Of a stretch of 64,000 nt of DNA, positions 50,163 through 60,422 are shown in pieces (positions within the stretch are counted from its first letter, which is position 1; the number at the start of each line of letters is the position of its first letter). Below the pieces are notes generated by a model. The model was not told the origin of the DNA and made no database searches. It worked only from the letters and a program-made list of their open reading frames with translations. The DNA comes from Bacteroidota bacterium. Lineage in GTDB: Bacteria > Bacteroidota > Bacteroidia > AKYH767-A > OLB10. A program made the translations under genes and the position numbers. Location of the stretch: assembly GCA_016721435.1 (NCBI GenBank), contig JADKIC010000018.1, positions 1 through 64,000 of the forward strand. The letters are read 5' to 3'.

Positions 50163-50814
50163 TGAAAATGAATAAAATTATTAGCGCTTTAATAGTGCTA
50201 GCCTCTCCTGTAGCTATAGCCTAAATGCACAAACTGATGCCAAAGCGCAGGAAATACTAAAAAGCGTAAGTGCTAAATATAAATCTTACAAATCGCTCGA
50301 AGCCTCTTTTAAACTTGACCGTCTCGATCAAAAAAGTAAAAAAACAGAATCCTTTACAGGCACTATATTGCTCAGCGGTACGCGTTTCAATTTTGTGATG
50401 TCCGATCAAACCGTCATGAGTGATGGTACTACTACCTGGACCTATTTAAAAGAATCCAACGAAGTACAGATCAGTGAGGCAAAAACAACTGAAGGTGCAA
50501 TATCACCCACTACCATTTTCACGATGTATGAAAAGGGATTTAAATCCAAATATCTCGGAGAGAAAACAAGTGCCGGAAAACAAGTTCAACAAATCGAACT
50601 AACGCCTGAAGACTCCAAGAAGAACTATTTCAAGATCATTCTCAACATCGACAAGACCGCTAAATACGTCAGTGAAGCCCGGATTTTTGAAAAAAACGGA
50701 GGCATCCTCACCTACTCCATCGTAAAATTCACTCCCAACGCTGTTGTTACGAATGAAAATTTTTCCTTCAATAAAGCGAAATATCCAGGCGTTGAGGTTG
50801 TTGATCTTCGATAA
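50163..50814 (+). CDS. lolA: Outer-membrane lipoprotein carrier LolA-like protein (frame broken)
   Basis: This gene follows ftsK, the usual position of lolA in Bacteroidota. The body encodes DAKAQEILKSVSAKYKSYKS, EASFKLDRLDQKSKKTESFT, GTILLSGTRFNFVM and later VQQIELTPEDSKKNYFKIIL, the LolA fold that carries lipoproteins across the periplasm. The signal peptide begins MKMNKIISALIVLAS at 50163, but that frame stops at TAA 50222-50224; the body is read in another frame (LNAQTDAK). A base lost or gained near 50200-50215 explains the break. The portion from 50368 on is intact. Confidence 0.75.
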
Positions 50815-50817
50815 GAA

Positions 50818-50901
50818 AGTTTAAAGTTCAAGGTTTAAGGTTTAAGGTTTAAGGTTTAAAGTTTAAAGTTCAAGGTTTAAAGTTCAAGGTTTAAGGTTTA
50901 A
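50818..50901 (+). repeat. Heptanucleotide repeat tract (TTTAAGG / TTTAAAG)
   Basis: Twelve or so degenerate copies of the same 7-bp unit seen at 4222-4335. It begins just after the lolA stop and has no coding capacity. Confidence 0.8.
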
Positions 50902-50980
50902 GGAGTTTCCACTAATGCGGCGATAAAACAAAAGCCAAGGCGTGGTGACATTATATTAAAACAGTGTATTCCCTTGCTCC

Positions 50981-51377
50981 ATAGCTCCGTGGGAGCGACA
51001 GTATTATAGCTCCGTAGGAGCGACAGTATTATAGCTCCGTAGGAGCGACAGTAATATAGCTCCGTAGGAGCGACAGTATAGCCCGTAGGAGCGACAGTAT
51101 TATAGCTCCGTAGGAGCGACAGTATTATAGCTCCGTAGGAGCGACAGTATTATTGAACCGTAGGAGCGACAGTATTATAGCTCCGTAGGAGCGACAGTAT
51201 TATAGCTCCGTAGGAGCGACAGTATTATAGCCCCGTAGGAGCGACGGTATTATAGCTCCGTAGGAGCGACAGTATTATAGCTCCGTAGGAGCGACAGTAT
51301 TATAGCTCCGTAGGAGCGACAGTATAGCCCGGAGGACAGATTATAGCTCCGTAGGAGCGACAGTATTATTGAACCGT
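50981..51377 (+). repeat. Tandem array of 25-bp hairpin repeats, about 16 copies
   Basis: The unit is a 13-base palindrome GCTCCGTAGGAGC plus the 12-base arm GACAGTATTATA. Each copy can form a 5-bp GC-rich stem with loop GTA. Most copies are identical; variants include GCTCCGTGGGAGC, CCCGTAGGAGC, GAACCGTAGGAGC and a damaged copy near 51327. Because the sequence between palindromes is constant, it is not a CRISPR array. No protein-coding signal is present. It occupies most of the 654-base gap between lolA and the TonB-domain gene. Confidence 0.85.
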
Positions 51378-51468
51378 AATTGGGTCATCTCAATAAAAAA
51401 TTTCAGAATTATCATCTTAGTTTCCACCCGACCGCATGTCTGCTGGGCAATCAAATTCCACCATCCTC

Positions 51469-52218
51469 CTACTTCGTACTAAACCTAACAGGTAAGGCAT
51501 ACCGCACCAACACCGGCTTACCCTTCAGCTTTCCGGGTTGCCAGTCGGGCATGGATTGCACTAAACGTAAAGCTTCTTTGTCACAGGACGCATTGATGCC
51601 TCGTGTGACATACGGATACAAAACTTTTCCCTTTTTGGTAATGATGAAACTCACATACACCGTGCCCGGTTGAGCATCCTTAATGGACATGATGTTATTT
51701 TTAAAGTAGGAAAGAATTCCTTTATCACCTCCCGGAAATTGCGGCATTTGATCTGCTACATTCAGGGCACCGGAATTCGCTGATAGTGTTTTGGCATCCT
51801 TCTTTTGCGCGAACAACTGACGGTATACTTTCTTCGGAATGGTATCATCTTCAATGACCATATTCCCGTGACAGTTTTTATCCAGTAACTTGAATGCGGC
51901 AGTATCTCCAAGAGCAAGAAGAGAACTCCAGTCACGACAGGCATTCTCGGGATTGCTCATGGCCCAGTTCACCACGCCACGGTTAAAATAAGCTTCCTTA
52001 CTCCCGGCATCCGTAGCGATTTCATTGGTAAAAAAAATATTTGCCTGCTCCATCTTGTTTTCCAATACCAATTCGGTACCCTGGTTCATCGTTCCGGTCA
52101 ATGTATTTTGTTCTACCATCATCTTTACCAGCGAATCGGTTTGCGGATGTTGCTGCGCTCTAACACTACAGGCTGAAAGAAATAGAACTAACGCAAGTGA
52201 AATTTTAAATTTGAACAT
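51469..52218 (-). CDS. TonB C-terminal domain protein with helical repeats
   Basis: A 249-residue exported protein. The signal includes LSAC (residues 14-17), a lipobox, although cleavage after VRA would also be possible. Residues about 30-120 are helical and TPR-like (EAYFNRGVVNWAMSNPENAC). Residues about 155-249 are a TonB C-terminal domain: FPGGDKGILSYFKNNI, TVYVSFIITKKGKVLYPYV and ALRLVQSMPDWQPGKLKGKP are characteristic. In Bacteroidota such periplasmic TonB-like domains often occur without a membrane helix. The energised partner is unknown. It is monocistronic. Confidence 0.85.
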   Translation of the reverse strand: MFKFKISLALVLFLSACSVRAQQHPQTDSLVKMMVEQNTLTGTMNQGTELVLENKMEQANIFFTNEIATDAGSKEAYFNRGVVNWAMSNPENACRDWSSLLALGDTAAFKLLDKNCHGNMVIEDDTIPKKVYRQLFAQKKDAKTLSANSGALNVADQMPQFPGGDKGILSYFKNNIMSIKDAQPGTVYVSFIITKKGKVLYPYVTRGINASCDKEALRLVQSMPDWQPGKLKGKPVLVRYALPVRFSTK

Positions 52219-52443
52219 AGCTTTGGATGTTTTATGGGATCGACTTCACACCCATTTCCAATGCTAAATATAGTAACTATTATTGAATTGAATTATTAAA
52301 CTGACTTTAGTAGTAAAAACCAAGGATTTAGATTTAGAAAAAGAATAGAAAATAATCGAATTGGGAGGTATTCACTTTTCGAATCAAAAAGGGAGTAAAA
52401 TATCTTTTAAAATTTATCTCTACAGAAATATCGCATCGCGTGG

Positions 52444-52499
52444 GGAAACGCTCGTCAACTGACGAGATTGGGGGAAACTCTCGTCAACTGACGATATTG
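52444..52499. repeat. Two direct copies of a palindromic CTCGTCA-AC-TGACGAG site
   Basis: CTCGTCAACTGACGAG at 52451-52466 is a 7-bp inverted repeat with a 2-base centre. It recurs at 52480-52495 with one change in the last base (TGACGAT), each copy preceded by GGGGAAAC. Spacing between copies is 29 bases. The pair lies between a giant adhesin ending at 52669 and the TonB gene starting at 52218, about 230 bases before the latter. The rest of 52219-52668 shows no gene. Confidence 0.6.
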
Positions 52500-52668
52500 A
52501 GGGAGGGGAAGATTTTTATATCGAATTTTACTGCATTAAAAATCGGATTACAGAGTGGAAATCTATAGTTATTTGTGAAAATTAAATGGAACCTCGTTGC
52601 ATTTAGAATTTAACTACACCTTCCTCTTCTGTAATCCGAAACTGTTTTTCAACCTATTCTTCTAATGG

Positions 52669-55600
52669 TTATCTCACCAGACTTACATGCCCTACTTTCT
52701 CATGAATCTTACCCCATACGTCAGTGACTTTTACAGAGTAGACATAAACACCTTCCTGTGCAGGTTCCGGGCGACCGGCTACACTTCCATCCCATGGCCT
52801 GTTATCTGCTCCTTCGCTGAAGAAAATCTGATCTCCCCAACGGTTGAAGATGCTTAACTTGACATCGGCAATATAAATACCCTTGATGTTGAATCCTTCG
52901 TTCGTACCGTCACCATTTGGAGTAAAGGCATTAGGAATCCACCAGCTAAAGATGGGCTCTACACGAACCGGGTGTTGTACAGAATCCCGGCATCCGTAAG
53001 CGTTAATAACCCATAAGGTCACCATGTAGTTTCCGGTATCTCTGTAAGTGTAAGATGGCTCAAACTGTGTGGAGGAACCTCCGTCACCGAATGTCCAGGC
53101 ATAGGTAAGACCGCCACTGGATAAATTGATGAAATTAAAGTTCGGATTCATGATCGTTTGTGTAGCCGGATCGGGTTCAAATTCTGCCATTGGTCCGGGA
53201 TATACAGTAACCACATTGGGCATCGTGATGGTGTTCACACAACCGGAATCAGAAGTTACGGATAAGCTGACATTATACGTTCCACTTTGCGTATAGGTAT
53301 GCGAAGGGTTTTGCAAAGATGATGTACCACCATCACCGAAATCCCAATCCCAGGCGACTACATTCCCAGAGCTGATAAAGGATGAATCCGTAAACTGCAC
53401 GAGAATCGGGCCGCAACCCTGTGCATTGATATCATTAAAATGCGCTACCGGTAATGGATTAACGACAACTTGTCCGAAGATGGTGTCCGTACATCCATCA
53501 CCACTCATTACAATCAATGAAACAGTATACGTCCCGGCTTGTGAATACACATAGGATGGATCCTGTGAAGTAGAAGTCCCACCATTATCGCCAAAGTCCC
53601 AACTGTAACCGGTGATAGTACCACCGTTGATGGTAGAGGTATTGTTGAACTGCACGGCAGTATTCAGACAAGCTGTACCGGCAGTAAATCCGGCCACGGG
53701 CAATGGACTGATGATGACATTGGTTGTTGCAGTAGCACGACAACCGTTTGCATTGGTGGTGGTAAGCGTCACCGTATAGGTACCTGAAGCGGAATAAGTA
53801 GCGGATGCATTGGCTTGATTAGAAGTATTACCGTTTCCGAAGTTCCAATCCCAGTTGACAATAGAATTATTGGCACCTGAACTGGTATCGATCAGCGGAA
53901 TATTCACTCCTATACAACCATTCCCTGCTACCGGCATTGGAGAAGGCGCTTCAAATATCTCAATGGAATCCGTCACTGCATTTCTGCAACCTGCATTTGA
54001 AGTGGCTTCCAGGGTGATGGTATAGAACCCGGGTGTGGCATAGAAATGTGTAGGATTCTGCGCTGTACTGGTAGATGAATCTCCTAATGACCATGACCAT
54101 CCTGTAATGCTACCGGAAGAGATAGTTGAATTATCCAGCAACTGTATAGGCTCATTCATACAAACATCTCCTGCAGTAAAATCAGCCACCGGCAATGGGA
54201 AGACGGTCACGGTACGGTTAATGCTCGCAGTACATCCTGCAGGAGTTGTCACAGTAAGACTTACATTATAACTTCCGGGCGCAGTATAGGTATGTTGCGG
54301 ATTCGCACTATTGTCAACCGTGTTATCTCCGAAATTCCAGCTGTAATTGAATGTGCCTCCTCCGGTAATCTGAGTTTGATCAAAGAAATTTGTACTTCCA
54401 TTCAAACAAACATCATTCGAAGAGAAGTCTGCAACAGGAACAGGATACACATTGATGCTTCTGTTTACTGTATCCGTACAGCCATCGCTATTTTGAACGA
54501 TGAGTTGCACATTATAGGTGCCGGTAGCTGCATAATTATGAGTAGGATTCGGAAGACTTGAAGTAGATCCATCTCCTAAATTCCACGACCAGCTTGTTAT
54601 TGCACTACTACCTGCCAGACTGGTATCCGTTAATTGTACAGGACTACCGAGACATGCACTTGCAACGGTAAATCCGCTTTGAGGCAGGGCATTCACGGTA
54701 GTTTGCGTAGATGCGGTGTCACTACATCCCTTATCGGTCATGGCTACGAGTGTGATCGTATAGTTGCCGGACGATGCATATTGATGACTCGGCTGTTGTA
54801 CCGCAGCAAATGATCCATCTCCAAACTCCCAATACCAACCGTTTACACTTCCCGAAGGAGTCGTGCTTAAGTCGGTGAAAACATTTGGTGTATTGAAACA
54901 GGTAGCATTGGTCGTGAAATTGGCAACGGGCTTCGGATTCACATTCACCTGGCGACTCGCTGTATGTTCACAATTCTGATCAGAACCAATGGTCAATGTA
55001 ACTGTATAGGTACCGGGATTAGAATAGTAATGAACAGGGTCACTTAATGAGCTGGTGACTCCATCACCAAAATCCCAGTTGATATCACTGATGTTTCCGT
55101 TAGTGAGCAATGAATTATTATAAAACCGTGTGGAATCTCCTTCACACACCTCCGGGGCAGCAAAGTCAGCTAAAGGCATCGGATCAATCGTAACGGATTG
55201 CACCGTCGTATCACTACAACCGTCATTTGTAGAAACAATCAGAGAAACGTTATAAACTCCTTCTGCAGAAAACAAATGCTGAGGATTTTGTTGTTGTGAA
55301 GCATTTCCATCGCCGAAATTCCATGACCAATTTGTAATATTCCCACTTGACACCACAGAGCCATCCACAAAAGCACTTGGACTTCCCAAACAAACATCAG
55401 CAGCAGTGAATGCAGCAGAAGGAACAGGAGTAATTTGCACGGAAGCTGTTGAAGAATCCACACATCCAAATCCTGATGTAGCTACAAGAGTAACAGGGTA
55501 AGTACCCGGTAAAAGATAATTAACGGAAGGTTGTTGTCCGGTGGAGAATTGTCCATCACCAAAATTCCATTGCCAGTTCACAATATTTCCGCTACCGATA

Positions 55601-58446
55601 GTAGTGAAATTATTGAAATTAGTAGTTGATCCAATACAGGCACTGTTCGCCGTAAAGTTTACAACAGGTAATGGCTGGAGGTTTACATTATTGGCAAAGG
55701 TTGCAGTACATCCTCCTGCATCGGTAATGGTAACCTGATATGTTCCGGGAGTGTTTACACTAATCGTTTGTGTAGCCGCACCATTTGACCAGAGATAAGA
55801 GGCTCCATTGTTACCTGCATCCAAAATGACATTGGCTCCCTGACAGGCCACTACATTGACCGGATTTGACGCCAGTCCTGTTCCTCCTTCAATCACATTG
55901 AAGGTGCCTGCACCCTGACAACCTGCGGCATTTGTCACCACCACATTATACAATCCGGGAGATGAAACTACAATGGTTTGAGTGGTCTCTCCACCGGGAG
56001 CCCAGAGGTAATTCAGTCCGGGATTTCCGGCATCAAGTACAGAGCTAAATCCGGCACAGAAGAAAGAATTGACTCCCGTAACTGTTGGTGTCGGCGTCAG
56101 AGAAACCTGAACGGTATCTCTATCGGTACAACCGCTTGAATTGGTAACGGTAACTATATACGAAGTGGCTACAGATGGATTTACATAAATGGTGGATGTA
56201 GTCGCACCGTTGTGCTGCCATACATACGTTCCGCCACCTGTAGCGGTAAGCGATGTTGTAGTTCCTGAACAAATGACTTTATCCGGACCTGTATTGGCAA
56301 CAGGCAGTGCATTGACAGCTACACGGGCTGTATCATTCCGGGTGCAACCATTGGCAGCAGTAACTGTGACAATGTAGGTGGTAGTTGTTGCCGGAGAAAC
56401 CGTAATAGCAGCGGTATTTGCACCACCCGGTGTCCAGCTATATGTACCACCACCTGTTGCGGTCAATGTAACATTTCCACCGGCACAGGTAATCTGATCA
56501 GGGCCGGCATTGGCAACAGGCAATGTTCTAACGGTGACGCGTACACTATCTCTGGAAGTACATCCATTGGCATTGGTGACAACAACATAATAGTTCGTTA
56601 AAGACCCGGGAGTGACGGTGATACTTGGTGTAGTAGCTCCACCCGGTGTCCAGGCATAAGATGTTCCACCGGTTGCGGTTAATGTTGCACTTTGTCCCAG
56701 GCAGATAGATTGATTCGAACCGGCATCTGCGATGGGAGGAGTATTGACAATTACATTTTGAGTCAATGTATCGGAACAACCCAACGAAGTAGTACCTATC
56801 AATGTAATCACATAATTACCGGCAGTGGTGTAGGTCATCGAAGGACTCATTTGTGTTGAGGTCTGACCGTTACCAAAACTCCATTGCCATGCGTTGATAG
56901 CACCGTTGGCAGAAGTACTTGTATTGTTCAGGATGACAGAACCACCCTGACAAATAATAGTGGGAGAAGATGTAAATGAAAGATCAGGTTGAGGATATAC
57001 CTGAACTATAGTTGAAATGGTACCTGAACAACCTCCGGGAGTTTCCACTTGCAGCGTCACGTTGTAATTGCCCGGCGTTGCATAGGCATGCTGAGGATGT
57101 TGCTGTGTAGATGTCGTTCCATCTCCAAAATTCCAGTTCCATACAATGATATTTCCGAATCCGACTGAGGATTGATCAGCGAATGATAAAGTAGTTCCTA
57201 CACAACCCGGATTAACACTGAAAGCGGCGGTGGGCATCGGATAAATATTGAGTGTATCCGCTAACGTAGATGTACATCCTAAATCAGAAGTTACTGTCAG
57301 ATTAATAGTATAAGCCCCTGGATTATTATAAACGTGCGTTGGATTTTGAGCGAAGGAAATATTTCCATCTCCCAAATCCCAACTCCAGCTGGTAATACTA
57401 CCCCCATTTACGGCAGAAGCATCGAAGAAAAATACCGTATCATTTAAACATTCATCGTTAGGTGTGAACGCAGCTTGTGGCAAGGGATTCACTTGAACGG
57501 TATTGGCAATGGTTCCGGTACATCCATTGGCATCGGTGATAGTAACGGAATACACACCGGCTGCATTTACCGAAATAGTCTGTCCGCTTGAACCCGTGCT
57601 CCACTGATAAGTTGAACCCGGAAATCCTGCATCTAATGTAGCCGTTTGACCCTGACAAATAGCCACCGCATTTGCATTGCTGATTACCTGTCCGCCTACT
57701 GTTACTTGTGTGGAAGCTACCGTTGTACAACCAAACTGATTGGTAACGGTAACGGTATAACCTCCTTGTGCATTCACCAATATGGATTGAGAAGTAGCGC
57801 CATTACTCCATAAGTAAGAAGTTCCCACTGCACCCGGATCAAGTGTTGCACTGACACCGCTGCAAATAAATACACCCGCCGGAAGAATAGCAGCAGGATT
57901 CTGATTGACGGTTACATTGACGAATGCTGTTGCCTGACAACCGTTTCCATCTATAACATTCACTGCATAAGTAGTAGAAGCATTGGGAGTAACGGTAATG
58001 GTATCATTACTATTTCCTGATGGATTCCAGCTATAACTCACACCACCGCTTGCGCTGAAGGTAGCACTCTGCCCCTGACAAATACTCACATCAGGACTCA
58101 CCGTTGGAACCGGCAAGGGATTCACAAGAACATTGACACTGTCAATACCTGTGCATCCGTTTGCATCTGTTACAATAACTGTATAGGTACTATTGGAGGC
58201 AGGAGAAACCACAATGGTTCCACCTGACAAACCTCCCGGTGACCAGGAATAAGTAGTTCCGCCATTCGCAGTCAGGGTCGCATTGCTACCAATACAGATG
58301 GTAACATCAGGACCCGCAACGGCAACCGGCGGACCATTCACCTGCACCGGCAATTGCATGGTATCAGAACAACCGAAACTATTGGTAACAATTAATGTAG
58401 CGGTATAGGTGCCGTTATTTCCATAAGTATGTGTTGGACTCACCAC
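52669..58446 (-). CDS. Giant PKD-repeat surface protein, main part, with T9SS type B domain
   Basis: This 1,925-residue frame is the body of a protein reconstructed at 60422-52669 (about 2,584 residues). It alternates two beta-sandwich repeats: PKD domains (WxWxFGDGxxSxxxxPxHxYxxxGxYxVxLxV) and Ig-like repeats with ITVSPxxTTTYxVTVTxxxGCT. Ig-like units dominate residues 1-300 and about 620-930, PKD units 320-610 and 940-1800. The C-terminus is a gliding-motility (CHU_C / T9SS type B) domain: IPNAFTPNGDGTNEGFNI and IFNRWGDQIF, ending YVYSVKVTDVWGK. It is exported by T9SS and attached to the surface, probably serving adhesion. The frame begins 7 bases inside the N-terminal fragment. Confidence 0.88.
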   Translation of the reverse strand: MVSPTHTYGNNGTYTATLIVTNSFGCSDTMQLPVQVNGPPVAVAGPDVTICIGSNATLTANGGTTYSWSPGGLSGGTIVVSPASNSTYTVIVTDANGCTGIDSVNVLVNPLPVPTVSPDVSICQGQSATFSASGGVSYSWNPSGNSNDTITVTPNASTTYAVNVIDGNGCQATAFVNVTVNQNPAAILPAGVFICSGVSATLDPGAVGTSYLWSNGATSQSILVNAQGGYTVTVTNQFGCTTVASTQVTVGGQVISNANAVAICQGQTATLDAGFPGSTYQWSTGSSGQTISVNAAGVYSVTITDANGCTGTIANTVQVNPLPQAAFTPNDECLNDTVFFFDASAVNGGSITSWSWDLGDGNISFAQNPTHVYNNPGAYTINLTVTSDLGCTSTLADTLNIYPMPTAAFSVNPGCVGTTLSFADQSSVGFGNIIVWNWNFGDGTTSTQQHPQHAYATPGNYNVTLQVETPGGCSGTISTIVQVYPQPDLSFTSSPTIICQGGSVILNNTSTSANGAINAWQWSFGNGQTSTQMSPSMTYTTAGNYVITLIGTTSLGCSDTLTQNVIVNTPPIADAGSNQSICLGQSATLTATGGTSYAWTPGGATTPSITVTPGSLTNYYVVVTNANGCTSRDSVRVTVRTLPVANAGPDQITCAGGNVTLTATGGGTYSWTPGGANTAAITVSPATTTTYIVTVTAANGCTRNDTARVAVNALPVANTGPDKVICSGTTTSLTATGGGTYVWQHNGATTSTIYVNPSVATSYIVTVTNSSGCTDRDTVQVSLTPTPTVTGVNSFFCAGFSSVLDAGNPGLNYLWAPGGETTQTIVVSSPGLYNVVVTNAAGCQGAGTFNVIEGGTGLASNPVNVVACQGANVILDAGNNGASYLWSNGAATQTISVNTPGTYQVTITDAGGCTATFANNVNLQPLPVVNFTANSACIGSTTNFNNFTTIGSGNIVNWQWNFGDGQFSTGQQPSVNYLLPGTYPVTLVATSGFGCVDSSTASVQITPVPSAAFTAADVCLGSPSAFVDGSVVSSGNITNWSWNFGDGNASQQQNPQHLFSAEGVYNVSLIVSTNDGCSDTTVQSVTIDPMPLADFAAPEVCEGDSTRFYNNSLLTNGNISDINWDFGDGVTSSLSDPVHYYSNPGTYTVTLTIGSDQNCEHTASRQVNVNPKPVANFTTNATCFNTPNVFTDLSTTPSGSVNGWYWEFGDGSFAAVQQPSHQYASSGNYTITLVAMTDKGCSDTASTQTTVNALPQSGFTVASACLGSPVQLTDTSLAGSSAITSWSWNLGDGSTSSLPNPTHNYAATGTYNVQLIVQNSDGCTDTVNRSINVYPVPVADFSSNDVCLNGSTNFFDQTQITGGGTFNYSWNFGDNTVDNSANPQHTYTAPGSYNVSLTVTTPAGCTASINRTVTVFPLPVADFTAGDVCMNEPIQLLDNSTISSGSITGWSWSLGDSSTSTAQNPTHFYATPGFYTITLEATSNAGCRNAVTDSIEIFEAPSPMPVAGNGCIGVNIPLIDTSSGANNSIVNWDWNFGNGNTSNQANASATYSASGTYTVTLTTTNANGCRATATTNVIISPLPVAGFTAGTACLNTAVQFNNTSTINGGTITGYSWDFGDNGGTSTSQDPSYVYSQAGTYTVSLIVMSGDGCTDTIFGQVVVNPLPVAHFNDINAQGCGPILVQFTDSSFISSGNVVAWDWDFGDGGTSSLQNPSHTYTQSGTYNVSLSVTSDSGCVNTITMPNVVTVYPGPMAEFEPDPATQTIMNPNFNFINLSSGGLTYAWTFGDGGSSTQFEPSYTYRDTGNYMVTLWVINAYGCRDSVQHPVRVEPIFSWWIPNAFTPNGDGTNEGFNIKGIYIADVKLSIFNRWGDQIFFSEGADNRPWDGSVAGRPEPAQEGVYVYSVKVTDVWGKIHEKVGHVSLVR

Positions 58447-60422
58447 TGAAGTCGTATCTCCGTCGCCAAAATCCCAGAAATATCCTGTGATTCCGCCGAA
58501 GAAGTATTATTAAAAGTTATCGGTAATCCCTGACAGTTATTTCCTGAAACGGTAAACCCGGCTGTAGGCTGAGGATTTACAGTCACACTTTGAGTAAGGG
58601 TATCAGAGCAACCAAGGGAATCAGTCACTATAAGTGTAGCAGTATAACTTCCGGGAGGACCCAATACTACCGAAGGATCAGACGATGTAGATGTACTGCC
58701 GTTACTAAATACCCAAGACCATGAAGTTCCGGGAGGAGTGCTGTTATTGGTGAAGTGTACCGATGATCCGGCACAAACAGTATCTACACTGAACGCAGCT
58801 ACCGGTAAAGGTGCGATGATTACTTGTTGAATGATGGTATCAACACAACCATAAATATTCTCTACAACGAGTGAAACATTATAGGTTCCGTTTCCGGGAA
58901 AAGTATGAACTGGATTTTGCTGATTCGATCCTGTACCATCATCAAAATTCCAGGTCCAGAATTGCATCCCCCCCGGTGTACTGCTCAAATCCGTAAATTG
59001 TACAGGAGCATTTCCACAAGCCCCGGACCACGTGAATGCAGCGGTGGGTTCAAATGCACTCATGACATTGACGGTATCCGTACTGCTGCAATTTCCATCA
59101 GATACGGTGACTACATACGTTCCAACAGGTACCGTTTGCGTTGGACCGGTAAATCCGTTACTCCACAGATAAGTATAAGGAGGATTTCCGCCACTCGCAT
59201 TCGCCGTGATGGTCGCCTGATCACTACAGGCAATGTACTGATCAGGTCCTGCATCGACAATAATACCGGTTACCGTTATACAATACGAATATGTATTAGA
59301 ACCTATATACGGACAAGCATCATCACTGACACGAACGGTAAAACAATGCGGCGTGTTACTGATATCTGCGGTAGTAGGAGTCCAGCAAAAAGTTCCAGTA
59401 GGATGCGGGCTTCCGGCACTGCTGAAATTTCCTCCGGCAACACCTGTATTCCAAAAAAGACTTACTTGCTGACCGGCATTTATATCATTGGAAAATACAT
59501 CAAAGCAAAAATTCTGATTCGCACATACGGTCATTGAATAATCGTTGCTGCCATTGATACCGGACAAGGTCGGTAAATCGTTCACGCAGTTCAGGACAGT
59601 AATTTGAATATCACGCACCACAGAACCGATCAAAACACCATTCCTATATTCCTGCACTAACACTGCCATTACCGTAACCTGCAATTGCGTGGGTGTAAAA
59701 CAAATATCACCGGTTTGATTATTGAATTGAATTGCGGGAGAAGAAGCAAGTGGATTTGTCGCGGTATACGGCGTCATATAACTGACATCATTAGTTGCAG
59801 TTTGACGAGGATCTACCATGGTATACACCAGTGAGTCACCATCGGGATCAATAGCACCATGGTTAAAACATAGTTGTTGACCTAAACAGGCGAAGGGAAC
59901 AGGCTTATTGGAAAAAGTAGGAGCACTATTGCATTGTACATTCAGGTTATCAAGCGATGCATAGATAAAGAAAGTGTTGGACCCCGGACTGCTGATGGTG
60001 GTTATCGCTGCATTTCGACAGCATAAAGAATAAGAAAATTCCCAGTCGGCACATTGCATGGGAAGGGTAACAATCCCCTCATACACCCATTCCTGAATAC
60101 CTGTAAATGTTCCGCCGTTGCAAGTGCTGGTAGCAGTCGGACATAAATAGGTCACTTCTTGTCCGGTGCCTGGAATGGGTTGACACGTCACACCAAGATT
60201 TTGCCCGCAACTTGCAGAACGGATATTCACATATACATTGGCCGGGGCAAGGATTCCAATACAATCACGGTAAAACGAAAGCCGTACTTTGTAAGTATTT
60301 CCTCCCAGGCACTCATACGTTAAGTCGGCTCCCATCGCATGGCTTGCAAGCGCTTTTTCCCCACTGAGGGAGAGCAGCGCTACTGCCAGGATTAGTAAGC
60401 ATCTTCGTAATTTTCGGCTCAT
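58440..60422 (-). CDS. Giant PKD-repeat surface protein, N-terminal part
   Basis: The 660-residue fragment starts with a signal peptide (MSRKLRRCLLILAVALLSLS, ending ALAS), then a cysteine-rich beta domain of about 290 residues (HAMGADLTYECLGGNTYKVR, CCRNAAITTISSPG), an unnamed N-terminal module common in T9SS type B surface proteins. One SprB-like and three PKD repeats follow. It ends SAESQDISGILATEIRLQW and TGA. In the other frame the same bases read GITGYFWDFGDGDTTSVVSP, the next PKD, so a single base is missing near 58490-58500 in TTCGGCGGAATC. The ATG at 60422 is well placed. Confidence 0.85.
   Translation of the reverse strand: MSRKLRRCLLILAVALLSLSGEKALASHAMGADLTYECLGGNTYKVRLSFYRDCIGILAPANVYVNIRSASCGQNLGVTCQPIPGTGQEVTYLCPTATSTCNGGTFTGIQEWVYEGIVTLPMQCADWEFSYSLCCRNAAITTISSPGSNTFFIYASLDNLNVQCNSAPTFSNKPVPFACLGQQLCFNHGAIDPDGDSLVYTMVDPRQTATNDVSYMTPYTATNPLASSPAIQFNNQTGDICFTPTQLQVTVMAVLVQEYRNGVLIGSVVRDIQITVLNCVNDLPTLSGINGSNDYSMTVCANQNFCFDVFSNDINAGQQVSLFWNTGVAGGNFSSAGSPHPTGTFCWTPTTADISNTPHCFTVRVSDDACPYIGSNTYSYCITVTGIIVDAGPDQYIACSDQATITANASGGNPPYTYLWSNGFTGPTQTVPVGTYVVTVSDGNCSSTDTVNVMSAFEPTAAFTWSGACGNAPVQFTDLSSTPGGMQFWTWNFDDGTGSNQQNPVHTFPGNGTYNVSLVVENIYGCVDTIIQQVIIAPLPVAAFSVDTVCAGSSVHFTNNSTPPGTSWSWVFSNGSTSTSSDPSVVLGPPGSYTATLIVTDSLGCSDTLTQSVTVNPQPTAGFTVSGNNCQGLPITFNNTSSAESQDISGILATEIRLQW

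Noticed and set aside
50981..51377. CRISPR array
   Set aside because: The sequence between palindromes is constant and only 12 bases, so there are no unique spacers, and no cas genes are present.
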